64,000 nucleotides of DNA, taken from assembly GCA_036397555.1 (NCBI GenBank), contig DASWIS010000008.1, positions 186,001 through 250,000 of the forward strand, in the 5' to 3' direction. Shown in pieces: positions 25,655-34,367 of this stretch. A program made the translations under genes and the position numbers. How positions within the stretch are numbered: the first letter of the stretch is position 1; the number at the start of each line of letters is the position of its first letter. This DNA is from Candidatus Zixiibacteriota bacterium. Lineage in GTDB: Bacteria; Zixibacteria; MSB-5A5; WJJR01. The notes under the pieces are model-generated. The model saw only the letters and a program-made list of their open reading frames with translations, made no database searches and was not told where the DNA came from.

Positions 25655-28564
25655 ATGGCAACAAAGACAGCGAAATCAGCCAAGTCGCGGGCGAAGACGA
25701 CACCAAGTCGCGCCAAGCGCACTAAGAATTCGAACGCAGCTCAACCAGCCAGAGCCACAAAAGCCAAGACCAGGAACATCAAGTCAGAAAAGCCGGCGAA
25801 GTCCAAGCGCCCGCCGACGAGGATCTCCATCCCGGCGCCGGGGAGCCGGACACGGCGTTCTCCACGGACCGTCGATGCCAAACTCCCTGAGCAGCCGGTC
25901 TATTTTTTCGCACCCGGGGAGGCGGATGGTGACGCGACGATGAAGGACGTCCTGGGCGGCAAAGGTGCCGGGCTTGCCGGCATGGCGAAGAACGGGCTGC
26001 CGGTACCGCCGGGATTCACCCTCTCGACGGAAGTCTGCAATGTTTTCTATGAAAACCGGATGCGCATGCCATCGGCTCTCAAGCCACTCCTGAAGGAGTA
26101 CATGGGCCGGATCGAGAGGGCGATGGATCGCAAGTTCGGTGGCGCATCACGGCCGCTGCTGGTTTCGGTTCGTTCCGGCGCGAAGTTCTCCATGCCGGGA
26201 ATGATGGACACCATACTGAACCTGGGCCTGAACGCCAGGACCGTCGAGGCGCTCATCGAAGAAACCGACAATGAGCGTTTCGCATACGACAGCTACCGCC
26301 GGTTCATTCAGATGTACTCCAGTGTGGTCCTCGGGATCGATTCGGAGGGTTTCGAAGAGGTACTGGAAGAGCGCAAGAAAGCCAGTCGCGTCCGACGCGA
26401 TGCCTCGCTCTCCGTCGACAATCTCAAAGAGATCATCAAGCGCTACAAAAAAATTGTCCAGCAGCACACTCGTGAACCGTTTCCCGAGGATCCGTGGACA
26501 CAACTTTTTATGGCCGTCGAAGCGGTGTTCAAGTCCTGGAACAACCCGCGCGCCATCACCTACCGCAAGCTCAGTGGCATCTCCTCGGAGCTGGGCACGG
26601 CGGTCAACGTCCAGGCGATGGTCTTCGGCAACACCGGCGAGGAGTCGGCGACCGGAGTCGGCTTTACACGTAATCCCTCGACGGGCGTCCGCGAATTTTA
26701 CGGCGAGTTTCTCACCAATGCGCAAGGGGAGGATGTTGTCGCCGGCATACGGACACCACGGCCGCTGGCGGAGCTGGAGGGCCTGATGCCCGAGGCATTC
26801 AAGAAACTGAAGTCCATCACGGATCAGTTGGAAAAACAGTATCGCGATGTTCAGGATTTCGAGTTTACGATTGAACGCGGCCGTCTGTTCATGCTGCAGA
26901 CGCGCAACGGGAAGCGCACGGCGCAGGCGGCCGTCAAGATCGCCGTCGACATGGTGAGCGAAGGACTGATTACAAAGAAAGAAGCGCTCCTGCGGCTGCG
27001 TCCCGAAGATCTCGATCAAATGTTGCACCCGCGTCTGGACCGATCGCAAGAACTCATACCGATTGCCAAAGGACTGGCGGCGTCGCCGGGCGCCGCATCG
27101 GGTAAAGTCGTGTTCACGGCCGAGGATGCCATCCGGCTGGCGTCGAAGGGTGACAAGGTCATTCTCGTACGGACCGAGACCAACCCCGATGACATCCAGG
27201 GCATGGCGGTGGCCGCGGGAATCCTCACCGCGCGGGGCGGGATGACTTCGCATGCGGCGGTGGTGGCGCGCGGCATGGGACGCTGCTGTGTCGCAGGCGC
27301 CGAAACGCTGCGTGTCAACGAGGAACGACGCACCTTCACGGTTGGGCCGACGGTCGTACGCGAAAAGCAGGTCATCACGCTCGACGGCAGTTCCGGAGAA
27401 GTCTTCCTCGGCGAAGTTTCGACCATTGAGCCTGAGCCGACCAGCGAATTCGCCACCCTGATGTCATGGGCGGATGGTGCGCGCAAGCTGGGTGTTTATG
27501 CCAATGCCGATACCCCCGAGGATGCGATTCGTGCGGTCCGTTTCGGGGCCGAAGGGATCGGTCTCTGTCGCACCGAGCATATGTTCTTTGCGCCCGATCG
27601 CCTTAATCACATGCGCAACATGATACTCGCGGATTCGGCGGAGGAACGGTACCTCGCGCTCAACAAGCTTTTGCCGCACCAGCGCAATGACTTCAAAGGC
27701 ATCTTCCGCGCAATGGATGGGCGGCCGGTCATCATTCGCACGCTGGATCCGCCGTTGCACGAGTTTTTGCCGCATCGTGAGGACATTCTCAATGAAATCG
27801 CCGAGCTCAAAAAGAAGGAAGACGAAGTCTCCTATGAAGAGTCGCTGACGATCCACGAAGACATCGCTGCCAAGGAGAAGATGCTGACCCGCCTGGCGGA
27901 ATTGGTTGAGATGAACCCGATGCTGGGGCATCGCGGCTGCCGTCTGGGCATCACCTTCCCCGAGATCACCGAGATGCAGTCGAAGGCCATTTTTACCGCC
28001 GCCTGTGACATGGTCAAGGAGGGGATCAAGGTCAAGCCCGGGGTCATGATACCGCTCGTCGGAACCGCGAAGGAACTGGAGCACCAGCGCGCGATCGTCG
28101 AGCGCACCGCCGAGGAAGTGTTCAAAAAACGCAAGGCACGGGTGGAGTACCAGGTCGGAACGATGATCGAAGTGCCGCGCGCGGCCCTAACGGCCGATGA
28201 AATCGCGCGGGTCGCCGATTTCTTCAGTTTCGGCACCAACGATCTGACCCAAATGACGCTGGGCGTCTCGCGCGACGATTCCGGTGACTTCCTCGCGGCC
28301 TATGTCGAAAAGGGCATCCTGCCCGAGAATCCCTTCGTTTCCCTCGACGAGGTCGGCGTCGGTCAATTGGTCGAAATGGGAACGACACGCGGCCGCTCGG
28401 TCAATCCCAAGCTGTCTGTCGGCATTTGCGGCGAACACGGCGGCGATCCGAAAACGATCCGGTTCTGCCATCGCGTCGGCCTCTCGTACGTGAGCTGTTC
28501 GCCGTTTCGTGTACCGATCGCGCGATTGGCCGCGGCGCAGGCGGCCATGGCCGACGAGATGTAA
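25655..28564 (+). CDS. ppdK: Pyruvate phosphate dikinase with lysine-rich N-terminal extension
   Basis: PPDK interconverts pyruvate, ATP and phosphate with phosphoenolpyruvate, AMP and diphosphate. The usual protein (about 870-890 residues) begins near YFFAPGEADGDAT here, at residue 83. Before it lies an extra K/R/A/S/T-rich tail (SAKSRAKTTPSRAKRTKNSN) like histone H1 tails. GGAGG six bases before the ATG shows that the tail is translated. The nucleotide domain starts GGKGAGLAGMAKNGLPVPPGF. The phosphohistidine is in GGMTSHAAVVARGMGRCCVAG. The C-terminal PEP domain has GTNDLTQMTLGVSRDD and the catalytic cysteine region GICGEHGGDP. Total 969 residues. The transcript may be separate from the small gene upstream. 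Confidence 0.95.
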   Translation: MATKTAKSAKSRAKTTPSRAKRTKNSNAAQPARATKAKTRNIKSEKPAKSKRPPTRISIPAPGSRTRRSPRTVDAKLPEQPVYFFAPGEADGDATMKDVLGGKGAGLAGMAKNGLPVPPGFTLSTEVCNVFYENRMRMPSALKPLLKEYMGRIERAMDRKFGGASRPLLVSVRSGAKFSMPGMMDTILNLGLNARTVEALIEETDNERFAYDSYRRFIQMYSSVVLGIDSEGFEEVLEERKKASRVRRDASLSVDNLKEIIKRYKKIVQQHTREPFPEDPWTQLFMAVEAVFKSWNNPRAITYRKLSGISSELGTAVNVQAMVFGNTGEESATGVGFTRNPSTGVREFYGEFLTNAQGEDVVAGIRTPRPLAELEGLMPEAFKKLKSITDQLEKQYRDVQDFEFTIERGRLFMLQTRNGKRTAQAAVKIAVDMVSEGLITKKEALLRLRPEDLDQMLHPRLDRSQELIPIAKGLAASPGAASGKVVFTAEDAIRLASKGDKVILVRTETNPDDIQGMAVAAGILTARGGMTSHAAVVARGMGRCCVAGAETLRVNEERRTFTVGPTVVREKQVITLDGSSGEVFLGEVSTIEPEPTSEFATLMSWADGARKLGVYANADTPEDAIRAVRFGAEGIGLCRTEHMFFAPDRLNHMRNMILADSAEERYLALNKLLPHQRNDFKGIFRAMDGRPVIIRTLDPPLHEFLPHREDILNEIAELKKKEDEVSYEESLTIHEDIAAKEKMLTRLAELVEMNPMLGHRGCRLGITFPEITEMQSKAIFTAACDMVKEGIKVKPGVMIPLVGTAKELEHQRAIVERTAEEVFKKRKARVEYQVGTMIEVPRAALTADEIARVADFFSFGTNDLTQMTLGVSRDDSGDFLAAYVEKGILPENPFVSLDEVGVGQLVEMGTTRGRSVNPKLSVGICGEHGGDPKTIRFCHRVGLSYVSCSPFRVPIARLAAAQAAMADEM

Positions 28565-28715
28565 CGCAAACGCTCTCGGACCGCAGCCGATCACACCCGA
28601 TCGCACGGAAAAACTCATGGTAGCCGTCTGATCGGTTCGATATATTCGCGCTGTTTGTGAGCGGCCGGCGGCGACCGCCGACCCAACAGACGAGTCAGGC
28701 AAGGGAGAACAGTCG

Positions 28716-29051
28716 ATGAAACTGACACACCGCGAGCAGGATGGCGTCGTGATCCTGGAACCCAAGGGCAAGATCATGGGCGGGCCCGATGCCACCGTCT
28801 TGCATGAACAGATCCACGAGTTGATCAGCCAGAGCAAGCTGCGCGTGGTAATCGATCTGGCCAAGGTCGATTGGATGAACTCGACCGGGCTGGGCATTCT
28901 CATCGCCGGGCTGACGACCCTCCGAGACAACAAGGGCGATCTCAAGCTGGCGTGCGTCACCGACAAGATTCAGAGTCTGCTGACTATCACCAAGCTGATT
29001 ACGGTCTTCGACGCATACGACACTGTCGAAGAGGCCATCGCGGGTTTCTGA
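28716..29051 (+). CDS. STAS domain anti-sigma factor antagonist
   Basis: The protein has 111 residues, a single STAS domain of the SpoIIAA/RsbV type. The phosphorylation site is the serine in VDWMNSTGLGILIAG (about residue 57). In partner switching the unphosphorylated antagonist binds the anti-sigma kinase and frees the sigma factor. The downstream kinase phosphorylates it, and the PP2C phosphatase further on removes the phosphate. The ATG has GGGAGA upstream. It is followed at 37 bases by the kinase gene. The target sigma factor is not in the window, so the module may act on another output. Confidence 0.92.
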   Translation: MKLTHREQDGVVILEPKGKIMGGPDATVLHEQIHELISQSKLRVVIDLAKVDWMNSTGLGILIAGLTTLRDNKGDLKLACVTDKIQSLLTITKLITVFDAYDTVEEAIAGF

Positions 29052-29088
29052 CCCATCGGCATCAATCCCGGCCGGACTGTATTGAGCC

Positions 29089-29526
29089 ATGGGCCCCCCC
29101 CCCACGGAGACCGCACGATTAGTCATCCCCAGTGATCCGCATCGGGTTACGGAAGCCGACGAATTTCTCGAGTTAGCCCTGCGCAAACATGGCGTTCCCG
29201 ATTCGATCGTAACGGATCTGGCCATCGTTGCGACCGAACTGGTCAACAACGCCATCATGCACGGCAACCGTCAGAATATCGACAAGATGGTCACGCTGAC
29301 CGTGCAGTTCTCAGGCGACATCGTCGAGATTCGCGTCGCGGATCAAAGCGACGATGGCCCGTTTGATCCCAGCACGCTCCCGGATCCATTGGCGGAGGAA
29401 AACCTGCTGAAGGAAGTCGGTCGCGGAGTGTTCATAGTGCGTTCGCTCATGGATGAGGTCACCTTCGAGAAGGGGCCGACCGGGGGCACGGTCGTCGTCG
29501 TCCGCAAAAGCGTAAAGTCGGAGTGA
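29089..29526 (+). CDS. RsbW/SpoIIAB-type serine kinase anti-sigma factor
   Basis: The product has 145 residues with a GHKL ATPase domain: IVATELVNNAIMHGN (N box), ADQSDDGPFDP (G1 box) and GRGVFIVRSLMDEVTF (G2 box). This is the switch kinase that binds either a sigma factor or the STAS antagonist. The start region is odd: ATGGG is followed by ten consecutive C bases (29094-29103), encoding a Pro run. Length changes there would shift the frame right after the start. No alternative downstream start with a good signal was seen. Confidence 0.9.
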   Translation: MGPPPTETARLVIPSDPHRVTEADEFLELALRKHGVPDSIVTDLAIVATELVNNAIMHGNRQNIDKMVTLTVQFSGDIVEIRVADQSDDGPFDPSTLPDPLAEENLLKEVGRGVFIVRSLMDEVTFEKGPTGGTVVVVRKSVKSE

Positions 29527-29586
29527 CGCAGGCCCGGTCCGCCACGCCCTCCGCCGGCGGCAGATAAGTACGCGAGGGCTCTGCGG

Positions 29587-31821
29587 TTGAATTGGCTCAT
29601 CGTCATCACAGTTCTTAAGCTCGCGTTCGGCGCGGGGCTCCTGTGGCTGGCCGTCGTCGTTGTCCGCGAGAATCGCCGCAGCCGCATCAACCGCATCACG
29701 GCGTTGATGCTCTTCTTCGCGGGGCTGGGTCCTATTTTTGCCGCCGTCGGCATCACGCTGCGCCCCGATGAGCCGGCAGCGTACTTTACCACGCAACGAT
29801 TCCCTTACAGCCTGGTCTATGTCTGGGAACTGTTCTTTCCGCAACTGCTGCTGTTTGCGCTGACGTTTCCGGTTGAGCATGGATGGGTGGCGCGTCATCG
29901 CCGCCTCAAGCTCCTGATATTTCTTCCGCACGTCGTGCACGTCATCCTGATGGTATTCTGGACGACGCCGGATTTTTCCTGGCTCCTGTTGCGCACGGAT
30001 TCGCAGCTGGTCCAGCTTCTGCTGGCGCCGGTCAATCTCGTGTTGGGCATGCTCGCGTTCGCGCTCTCGCTGATCTTCCGTTCGCACATCAAGCTCTTCT
30101 CGCTGGTGAACCTGTGTTACATCGCGTTGGCGGTGGCAGCGCTCATTCGCGGCTATTCACGGCAGATCAATCCGCAGCTGCGCGACCAGGTGCGCGTGCT
30201 CATCTGGGGGATCCTGTCCGCGGTGGGACTCTATGCAGTGGCGTTCAGCGGGCCCGCGCTCGGCCTCTACACCCTCCCCTATCCAGCACACATCACGCTC
30301 TTTCTGGGCGGACTGTTCATTGGCGCGATGGCGATCTCGTGGTCGATCATCCGCTACCAGTTTCTCGACATCCGGCTGCTCGTCCGCGAATCGCTCGTAT
30401 TCACCGTCTCCTCGGCGCTGCTGGTCGGCGCCTATCTGCTGCTGGTCACCAAAGTCTCAGTCCTGATCAAGGATCTGCTGGAGATTCAATCACCCCTCGT
30501 CGACGTCGCCTTCGTTCTGTTGCTGCTCATCTTCTTTCAACCGCTGAAGGACCGCATCGATGACGCCATCAAGCGGCTGTTTCTGCGCAGCCGGACCGAT
30601 CCGCGCGCGATCTTGGAGTCGTTTTCGCGCACGATCACGTCGGTTTTCGACATGGGGGAGATGAAACAACGCATCACCAACGTCATCTCCGGGCAGTTGA
30701 TGATTGAACGCGCGATCCTGGCATCGCGCGACGATGCGACCGGACGGTTTCGCCTGGAGTTGGCGGGTTTGGACAGAGAATTGCTCTCGCCCGACGATCC
30801 GTTCTTCGTGACCCTCACCAGCCGGGCGCGGCCGGCCGCATTCGCGGAATTCCTGTTGGAACAGTCGCAGACGCCCGTGATCGAAATCCTGGCGCGCTGG
30901 CGCTGCCGGCTGGTGGTGCCGGTCATCGACCGCGGCGAACTGCGCATGGTGCTTTGCCTGCGCGACAAAATCTCCGGTGCGCGTTACACCGGCGAGGACA
31001 TCAATCTTCTCGCCACGCTGGCCAATCAGATGGCGGTCGCGCTGACCAACGTGTCGTTGTATCGCGATGCGCTCGAGCGTCAGCGTCTGGAAGACGAGAT
31101 GAATGTGGCGCGGCGCATCCAATTGCAGTTGCTCCCGAAGGCGCCCCCGCAGGGGGCGTCATTCCAGATCGCCGCGTTTTCGCATCCGTCTCGGCAGGTG
31201 GGGGGCGACTACTACGACTTCTTCGAACTGGCAGTGAATCGGCTGGGAATGGTCATTGCCGACGTCTCCGGCAAGGGCCTCGGTGCCGCCCTACTGGTCT
31301 CGCAGTTGCAGGCGGTCTTACGATCGGAGCTGCGTGTCCGACGGGCTGTCTCCGATTATGTGGCCAGTGCGAACGATCAGATCTTTCGGGTCACCAGCTC
31401 CGATCAGTACGCGACGCTGGTGTATGCCGAATTCGATCCCGTCACCGGACGGCTGGAGTATTCGAACGCCGGGCACAACTACCCGGTTGTGGTTCGTGCC
31501 GATGGTGAGGTGTCGTTCCTGGATCGGGGTGGGCTGGTCATCGGCGCGTTTGCGCAGTCGGCGTACGACATCGGCCGTGTTCAATTGCAGCCGGAGGACT
31601 TGTTGTTGTTCTTTACCGATGGGCTCAGTGATCTGCGCGATCGTCACGGGGCCGACTTCGGCGAAGAACGGATCGTTCGCTTCCTGCGTGACCGTCGGCA
31701 CTTGACCGCCGACACGCTCAAAAACGAACTGGTGCGGGAGGCGTCGGAGTTTGCCCACGGAGAATTGGGATTCGATGATTTGACGATGATCGTGATGAAA
31801 TTGTCGCCGCCGGCGACCTGA
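29587..31821 (+). CDS. Membrane-bound SpoIIE-type PP2C phosphatase with GAF-like domain
   Basis: The product has 744 residues starting at TTG 29587 with GAGGG eight bases before. Residues 1-330 contain about eight to ten hydrophobic helices, as in membrane sensor modules. A linker and a GAF-like domain (about 345-495) follow, then a helix (RQRLEDEMNVARRIQLQLLP) and the SpoIIE/PP2C domain. Metal-binding acids are in VGGDYYDFF, VIADVSGKGLGAALLVSQLQ, LLLFFTDGLSDLRD and GFDDLTMIVMKL. The enzyme should dephosphorylate the STAS antagonist encoded two genes upstream when its membrane or GAF part senses a signal. All key PP2C residues are present. Confidence 0.93.
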   Translation: MNWLIVITVLKLAFGAGLLWLAVVVVRENRRSRINRITALMLFFAGLGPIFAAVGITLRPDEPAAYFTTQRFPYSLVYVWELFFPQLLLFALTFPVEHGWVARHRRLKLLIFLPHVVHVILMVFWTTPDFSWLLLRTDSQLVQLLLAPVNLVLGMLAFALSLIFRSHIKLFSLVNLCYIALAVAALIRGYSRQINPQLRDQVRVLIWGILSAVGLYAVAFSGPALGLYTLPYPAHITLFLGGLFIGAMAISWSIIRYQFLDIRLLVRESLVFTVSSALLVGAYLLLVTKVSVLIKDLLEIQSPLVDVAFVLLLLIFFQPLKDRIDDAIKRLFLRSRTDPRAILESFSRTITSVFDMGEMKQRITNVISGQLMIERAILASRDDATGRFRLELAGLDRELLSPDDPFFVTLTSRARPAAFAEFLLEQSQTPVIEILARWRCRLVVPVIDRGELRMVLCLRDKISGARYTGEDINLLATLANQMAVALTNVSLYRDALERQRLEDEMNVARRIQLQLLPKAPPQGASFQIAAFSHPSRQVGGDYYDFFELAVNRLGMVIADVSGKGLGAALLVSQLQAVLRSELRVRRAVSDYVASANDQIFRVTSSDQYATLVYAEFDPVTGRLEYSNAGHNYPVVVRADGEVSFLDRGGLVIGAFAQSAYDIGRVQLQPEDLLLFFTDGLSDLRDRHGADFGEERIVRFLRDRRHLTADTLKNELVREASEFAHGELGFDDLTMIVMKLSPPAT

Positions 31822-31876
31822 CGTACGATCCATGTCGTCGGGGAAAATTCAAATGTCGGCATCTCTGACAACGGGT

Positions 31877-31882
31877 TATAAT
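31877..31882 (+). promoter_or_regulatory. -10 promoter element before the Nudix-barrel operon
   Basis: A perfect TATAAT lies 45 bases before the Nudix gene start, in the gap after the phosphatase gene. The matching -35 region is weak, so only the -10 element is supported. Confidence 0.35.
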
Positions 31883-31926
31883 CGAATACTTGGCCTGGGC
31901 CCGTGTTCGCTATGCATGATTCGGTG

Positions 31927-32472
31927 ATGAGCGAGAGTTTTCGATTCTGCCCTCTGTGCGCGTCGGGGCTGAAGCCCGTTGCGGATGGAGGGAGGACCCG
32001 GCCAACGTGCGAACAGTGCGGTTTCGTGCACTATAGTAATCCCACGCCGGCAGCCGGATGTCTCGTCAGAAGGGACGGCGCCATACTACTTGTCCGCCGC
32101 GCCGTCACGCCGCGGCGCGGCGACTGGACATTGCCCGCCGGGTTTGTCGAATACGATGAATCGGCCGCCGAATGCGCCGCCCGCGAGGTCGCCGAGGAGA
32201 CAGGGCTCGCGGTACGGGTTGGTGGGCTGTTGGGTGTCTACCCGGGCAATGACGATCCTCGCCATCCGGTCGTGCTTATCATCTATCACGCAGACGAGTC
32301 CGGTGAGGGCGTCTTACGACCCGGCGACGATGCCGACGATGCCCGTTTCTTCAAACCCGATGACGTTCCGAACAACATTGCTTTCCGCGCGCATCGTCAG
32401 GCGTTGGCCGATGCATTGGATGGGTCGGGGCTTGATCCCGCCGGACAGACACGGAGCAGAGCCGACCGATGA
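31927..32472 (+). CDS. Nudix hydrolase with N-terminal zinc ribbon
   Basis: The product has 181 residues from the ATG at 31927 (MSESFRFCPLC); a GTG eight codons upstream is possible. Four cysteines in CPLC and CEQC form a zinc ribbon like that of NudC and YjhB-type hydrolases. The Nudix box GFVEYDESAAECAAREVAEETGL matches G-x5-E-x7-RE-x2-EE-x-G. It would hydrolyse a nucleoside diphosphate linked to another group; NADH/NAD+, ADP-ribose or an mRNA cap are family substrates and the choice cannot be made here. The stop overlaps the start of the outer-membrane gene by four bases. Confidence 0.9.
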   Translation: MSESFRFCPLCASGLKPVADGGRTRPTCEQCGFVHYSNPTPAAGCLVRRDGAILLVRRAVTPRRGDWTLPAGFVEYDESAAECAAREVAEETGLAVRVGGLLGVYPGNDDPRHPVVLIIYHADESGEGVLRPGDDADDARFFKPDDVPNNIAFRAHRQALADALDGSGLDPAGQTRSRADR

Positions 32473-34184
32473 ATCGATCCGGCCTTGCATTCCTCTGTTG
32501 CCTCCGTATCACTCTATCCATCGGTGTCTTATCGCTGACCGTATGGCCGGTTCCTTCGTCAGCGCAGGAACCCGACAGACTGGGGACACTGGTAGCCGAG
32601 ACCGAACGCTTTGTTTGGATCACTGCGCAGGGTGATTCGATCACCGGACGGCACGATCACATGGGCATTCTGCCGTCGGATCGACAGTTGCTCTCTTCTG
32701 TTTTCACCGGGGCAGGGTTGGTCTCAGATGGGTCAGTTCTCGCTCCCGAAAACCTCGCAGTCGAAGTCAGCATTGCGGGACAACAAATGGTGCGGGTGTC
32801 GTTTTCGCGTGCCGCCGGCCATGGCTACCCGATGCCTTTGCGCTGGTCGACGGTCGGCGACGCGCGCATTGACGCGGCTGAGTTCTGGGCAGGCAGTGTC
32901 TTCAGTTTCAATGGTCCCGTCATGATCGCCGGAGAAGTGGCCGGGAATGTGATCGCCATCGGAGGCGACATCACGCTGCGAGAAGGTTCGGTTGTCCGAG
33001 GAGCGGTAGTGGTCGTTGGCGGCATCCTTCGCCAACGCGGAGACGCCAAGGTTTACGGCGGCGTTTTTGCACCCGCAGGGCACCGGCGGCCGCGCCTGTC
33101 GATCTCTCGCGCCTGGGAATTCGAGGACGAGGGTTTCAGTTGGCGCCCGGACCTCGCCTACGACCGTGTCGACGGATTCCGGCCGGGGGCGTCGGTCCGT
33201 TGGCGCAGCACGCCGTTCGCCCCGCAATTTGAAGTGTTCGGTGCGTATGCATTCACGTCGGAGACGTGGCAATACCGTTTCGAAATGCGGCAACGGCTCA
33301 TGCGCACCGCCGATATTGAGGCACGCCTGGCGATCTTTCGCCAAACACAGCCCGACGAGCAACCGTGGATACCGGGCGCGGAGAATTCGATCTTCGCTCT
33401 GGTGGCCGGTTCCGATTATCGCGATTACATGGGTGTCGACGGAGGCGAAGTCGCTGTCACATACAAATACCGCGAGCGCGGTGTGCTCTCGGCCGCCTAT
33501 CGCAATACCGATTATCGCCGGCTCGATGCCGATCCCGACCTGTGGCACTTGTTCCGTCCCGACCACGACTTTCGCGCCAACTTTTCGACGCTCGACAGCG
33601 CGCTGCTCGACACGGCGCGCATCGAGCGCAACACGTCGGCACTGCTCCTTTCGCTGCGCGTTGACCCGCGCGAACAGATGCGTGACTTCGTGGGGTTCAA
33701 TGGATCGCTGGAACTCGTGTACGAAATCGCCGGTGGTGGGCTGGGCGGCGACTTCGACTATGACCGGATCACATTCAGGGGCCGGGGGTGGTGGGATACC
33801 GGCCGATGGCATCGTATTTCACTTTTTGCCTTCTATGGGAACAGCAGACGCGACCTTCCCCCGAACAAACATTTTTTCCTGGGCGGAGTCGGAACCCTGC
33901 GCGGGTATAGCGGAAGAGCCTACCCCGGAACCGAGGCACTCTTTGCCACGTTCGAATACCGGTTCAGTTATTGGGAAAACGATGTCTTTGACGGGGCGAT
34001 CATATTCTTCTCCGACCTGGGAAACGCCACGTTCGCCGATGACCTCTGGGACCTCAGTGACTTTAAGTCGGACATCGGCTTGGGGTTGGGCCTCGGACGG
34101 GCCATCCGGGTCGACATTGCCAAAGGGTTGGATCGTTCCGATCGAGATCTGCGTGTGACCGTCCGTCTCGCAAGCTCCTTGTAG
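32469..34184 (+). CDS. Outer-membrane beta-barrel protein with bactofilin-like segment
   Basis: The product has 571 residues. A signal peptide ends near residue 32 (VPSSAQEP). Residues about 145-205 form regular short beta turns, FSFNGPVMIAGEVAGNVIAIGG and GAVVVVGGILRQRGDAKVYGG, the style of polymer-forming (bactofilin-like) repeats. The remainder is a 12- to 16-strand barrel of the surface antigen/Omp85 type. FFLGGVGTLRGYSGR corresponds to the conserved VRGY loop, and the protein ends in alternating strands. No POTRA domains precede the barrel, so it is not BamA. It may anchor or transport something at the outer membrane. Translationally coupled to the Nudix gene. Confidence 0.75.
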   Translation: MNRSGLAFLCCLRITLSIGVLSLTVWPVPSSAQEPDRLGTLVAETERFVWITAQGDSITGRHDHMGILPSDRQLLSSVFTGAGLVSDGSVLAPENLAVEVSIAGQQMVRVSFSRAAGHGYPMPLRWSTVGDARIDAAEFWAGSVFSFNGPVMIAGEVAGNVIAIGGDITLREGSVVRGAVVVVGGILRQRGDAKVYGGVFAPAGHRRPRLSISRAWEFEDEGFSWRPDLAYDRVDGFRPGASVRWRSTPFAPQFEVFGAYAFTSETWQYRFEMRQRLMRTADIEARLAIFRQTQPDEQPWIPGAENSIFALVAGSDYRDYMGVDGGEVAVTYKYRERGVLSAAYRNTDYRRLDADPDLWHLFRPDHDFRANFSTLDSALLDTARIERNTSALLLSLRVDPREQMRDFVGFNGSLELVYEIAGGGLGGDFDYDRITFRGRGWWDTGRWHRISLFAFYGNSRRDLPPNKHFFLGGVGTLRGYSGRAYPGTEALFATFEYRFSYWENDVFDGAIIFFSDLGNATFADDLWDLSDFKSDIGLGLGLGRAIRVDIAKGLDRSDRDLRVTVRLASSL

Positions 34185-34367
34185 TCATCGTCTTCGCTGC
34201 AGCTAACCGGCGCGCCACGATGTCGATTGGACGCGTGCTGTCCTCGATTGCACCCTGCCGTACCGGCGCAAATTGCTGTCCGGCGCGGGCTTCAGAACCT
34301 CTCCGGCGCTGTCGATAATCTCCTACAGGGTGATGTCTTACCCGAACGCACCGGGGGAATCGAAACT

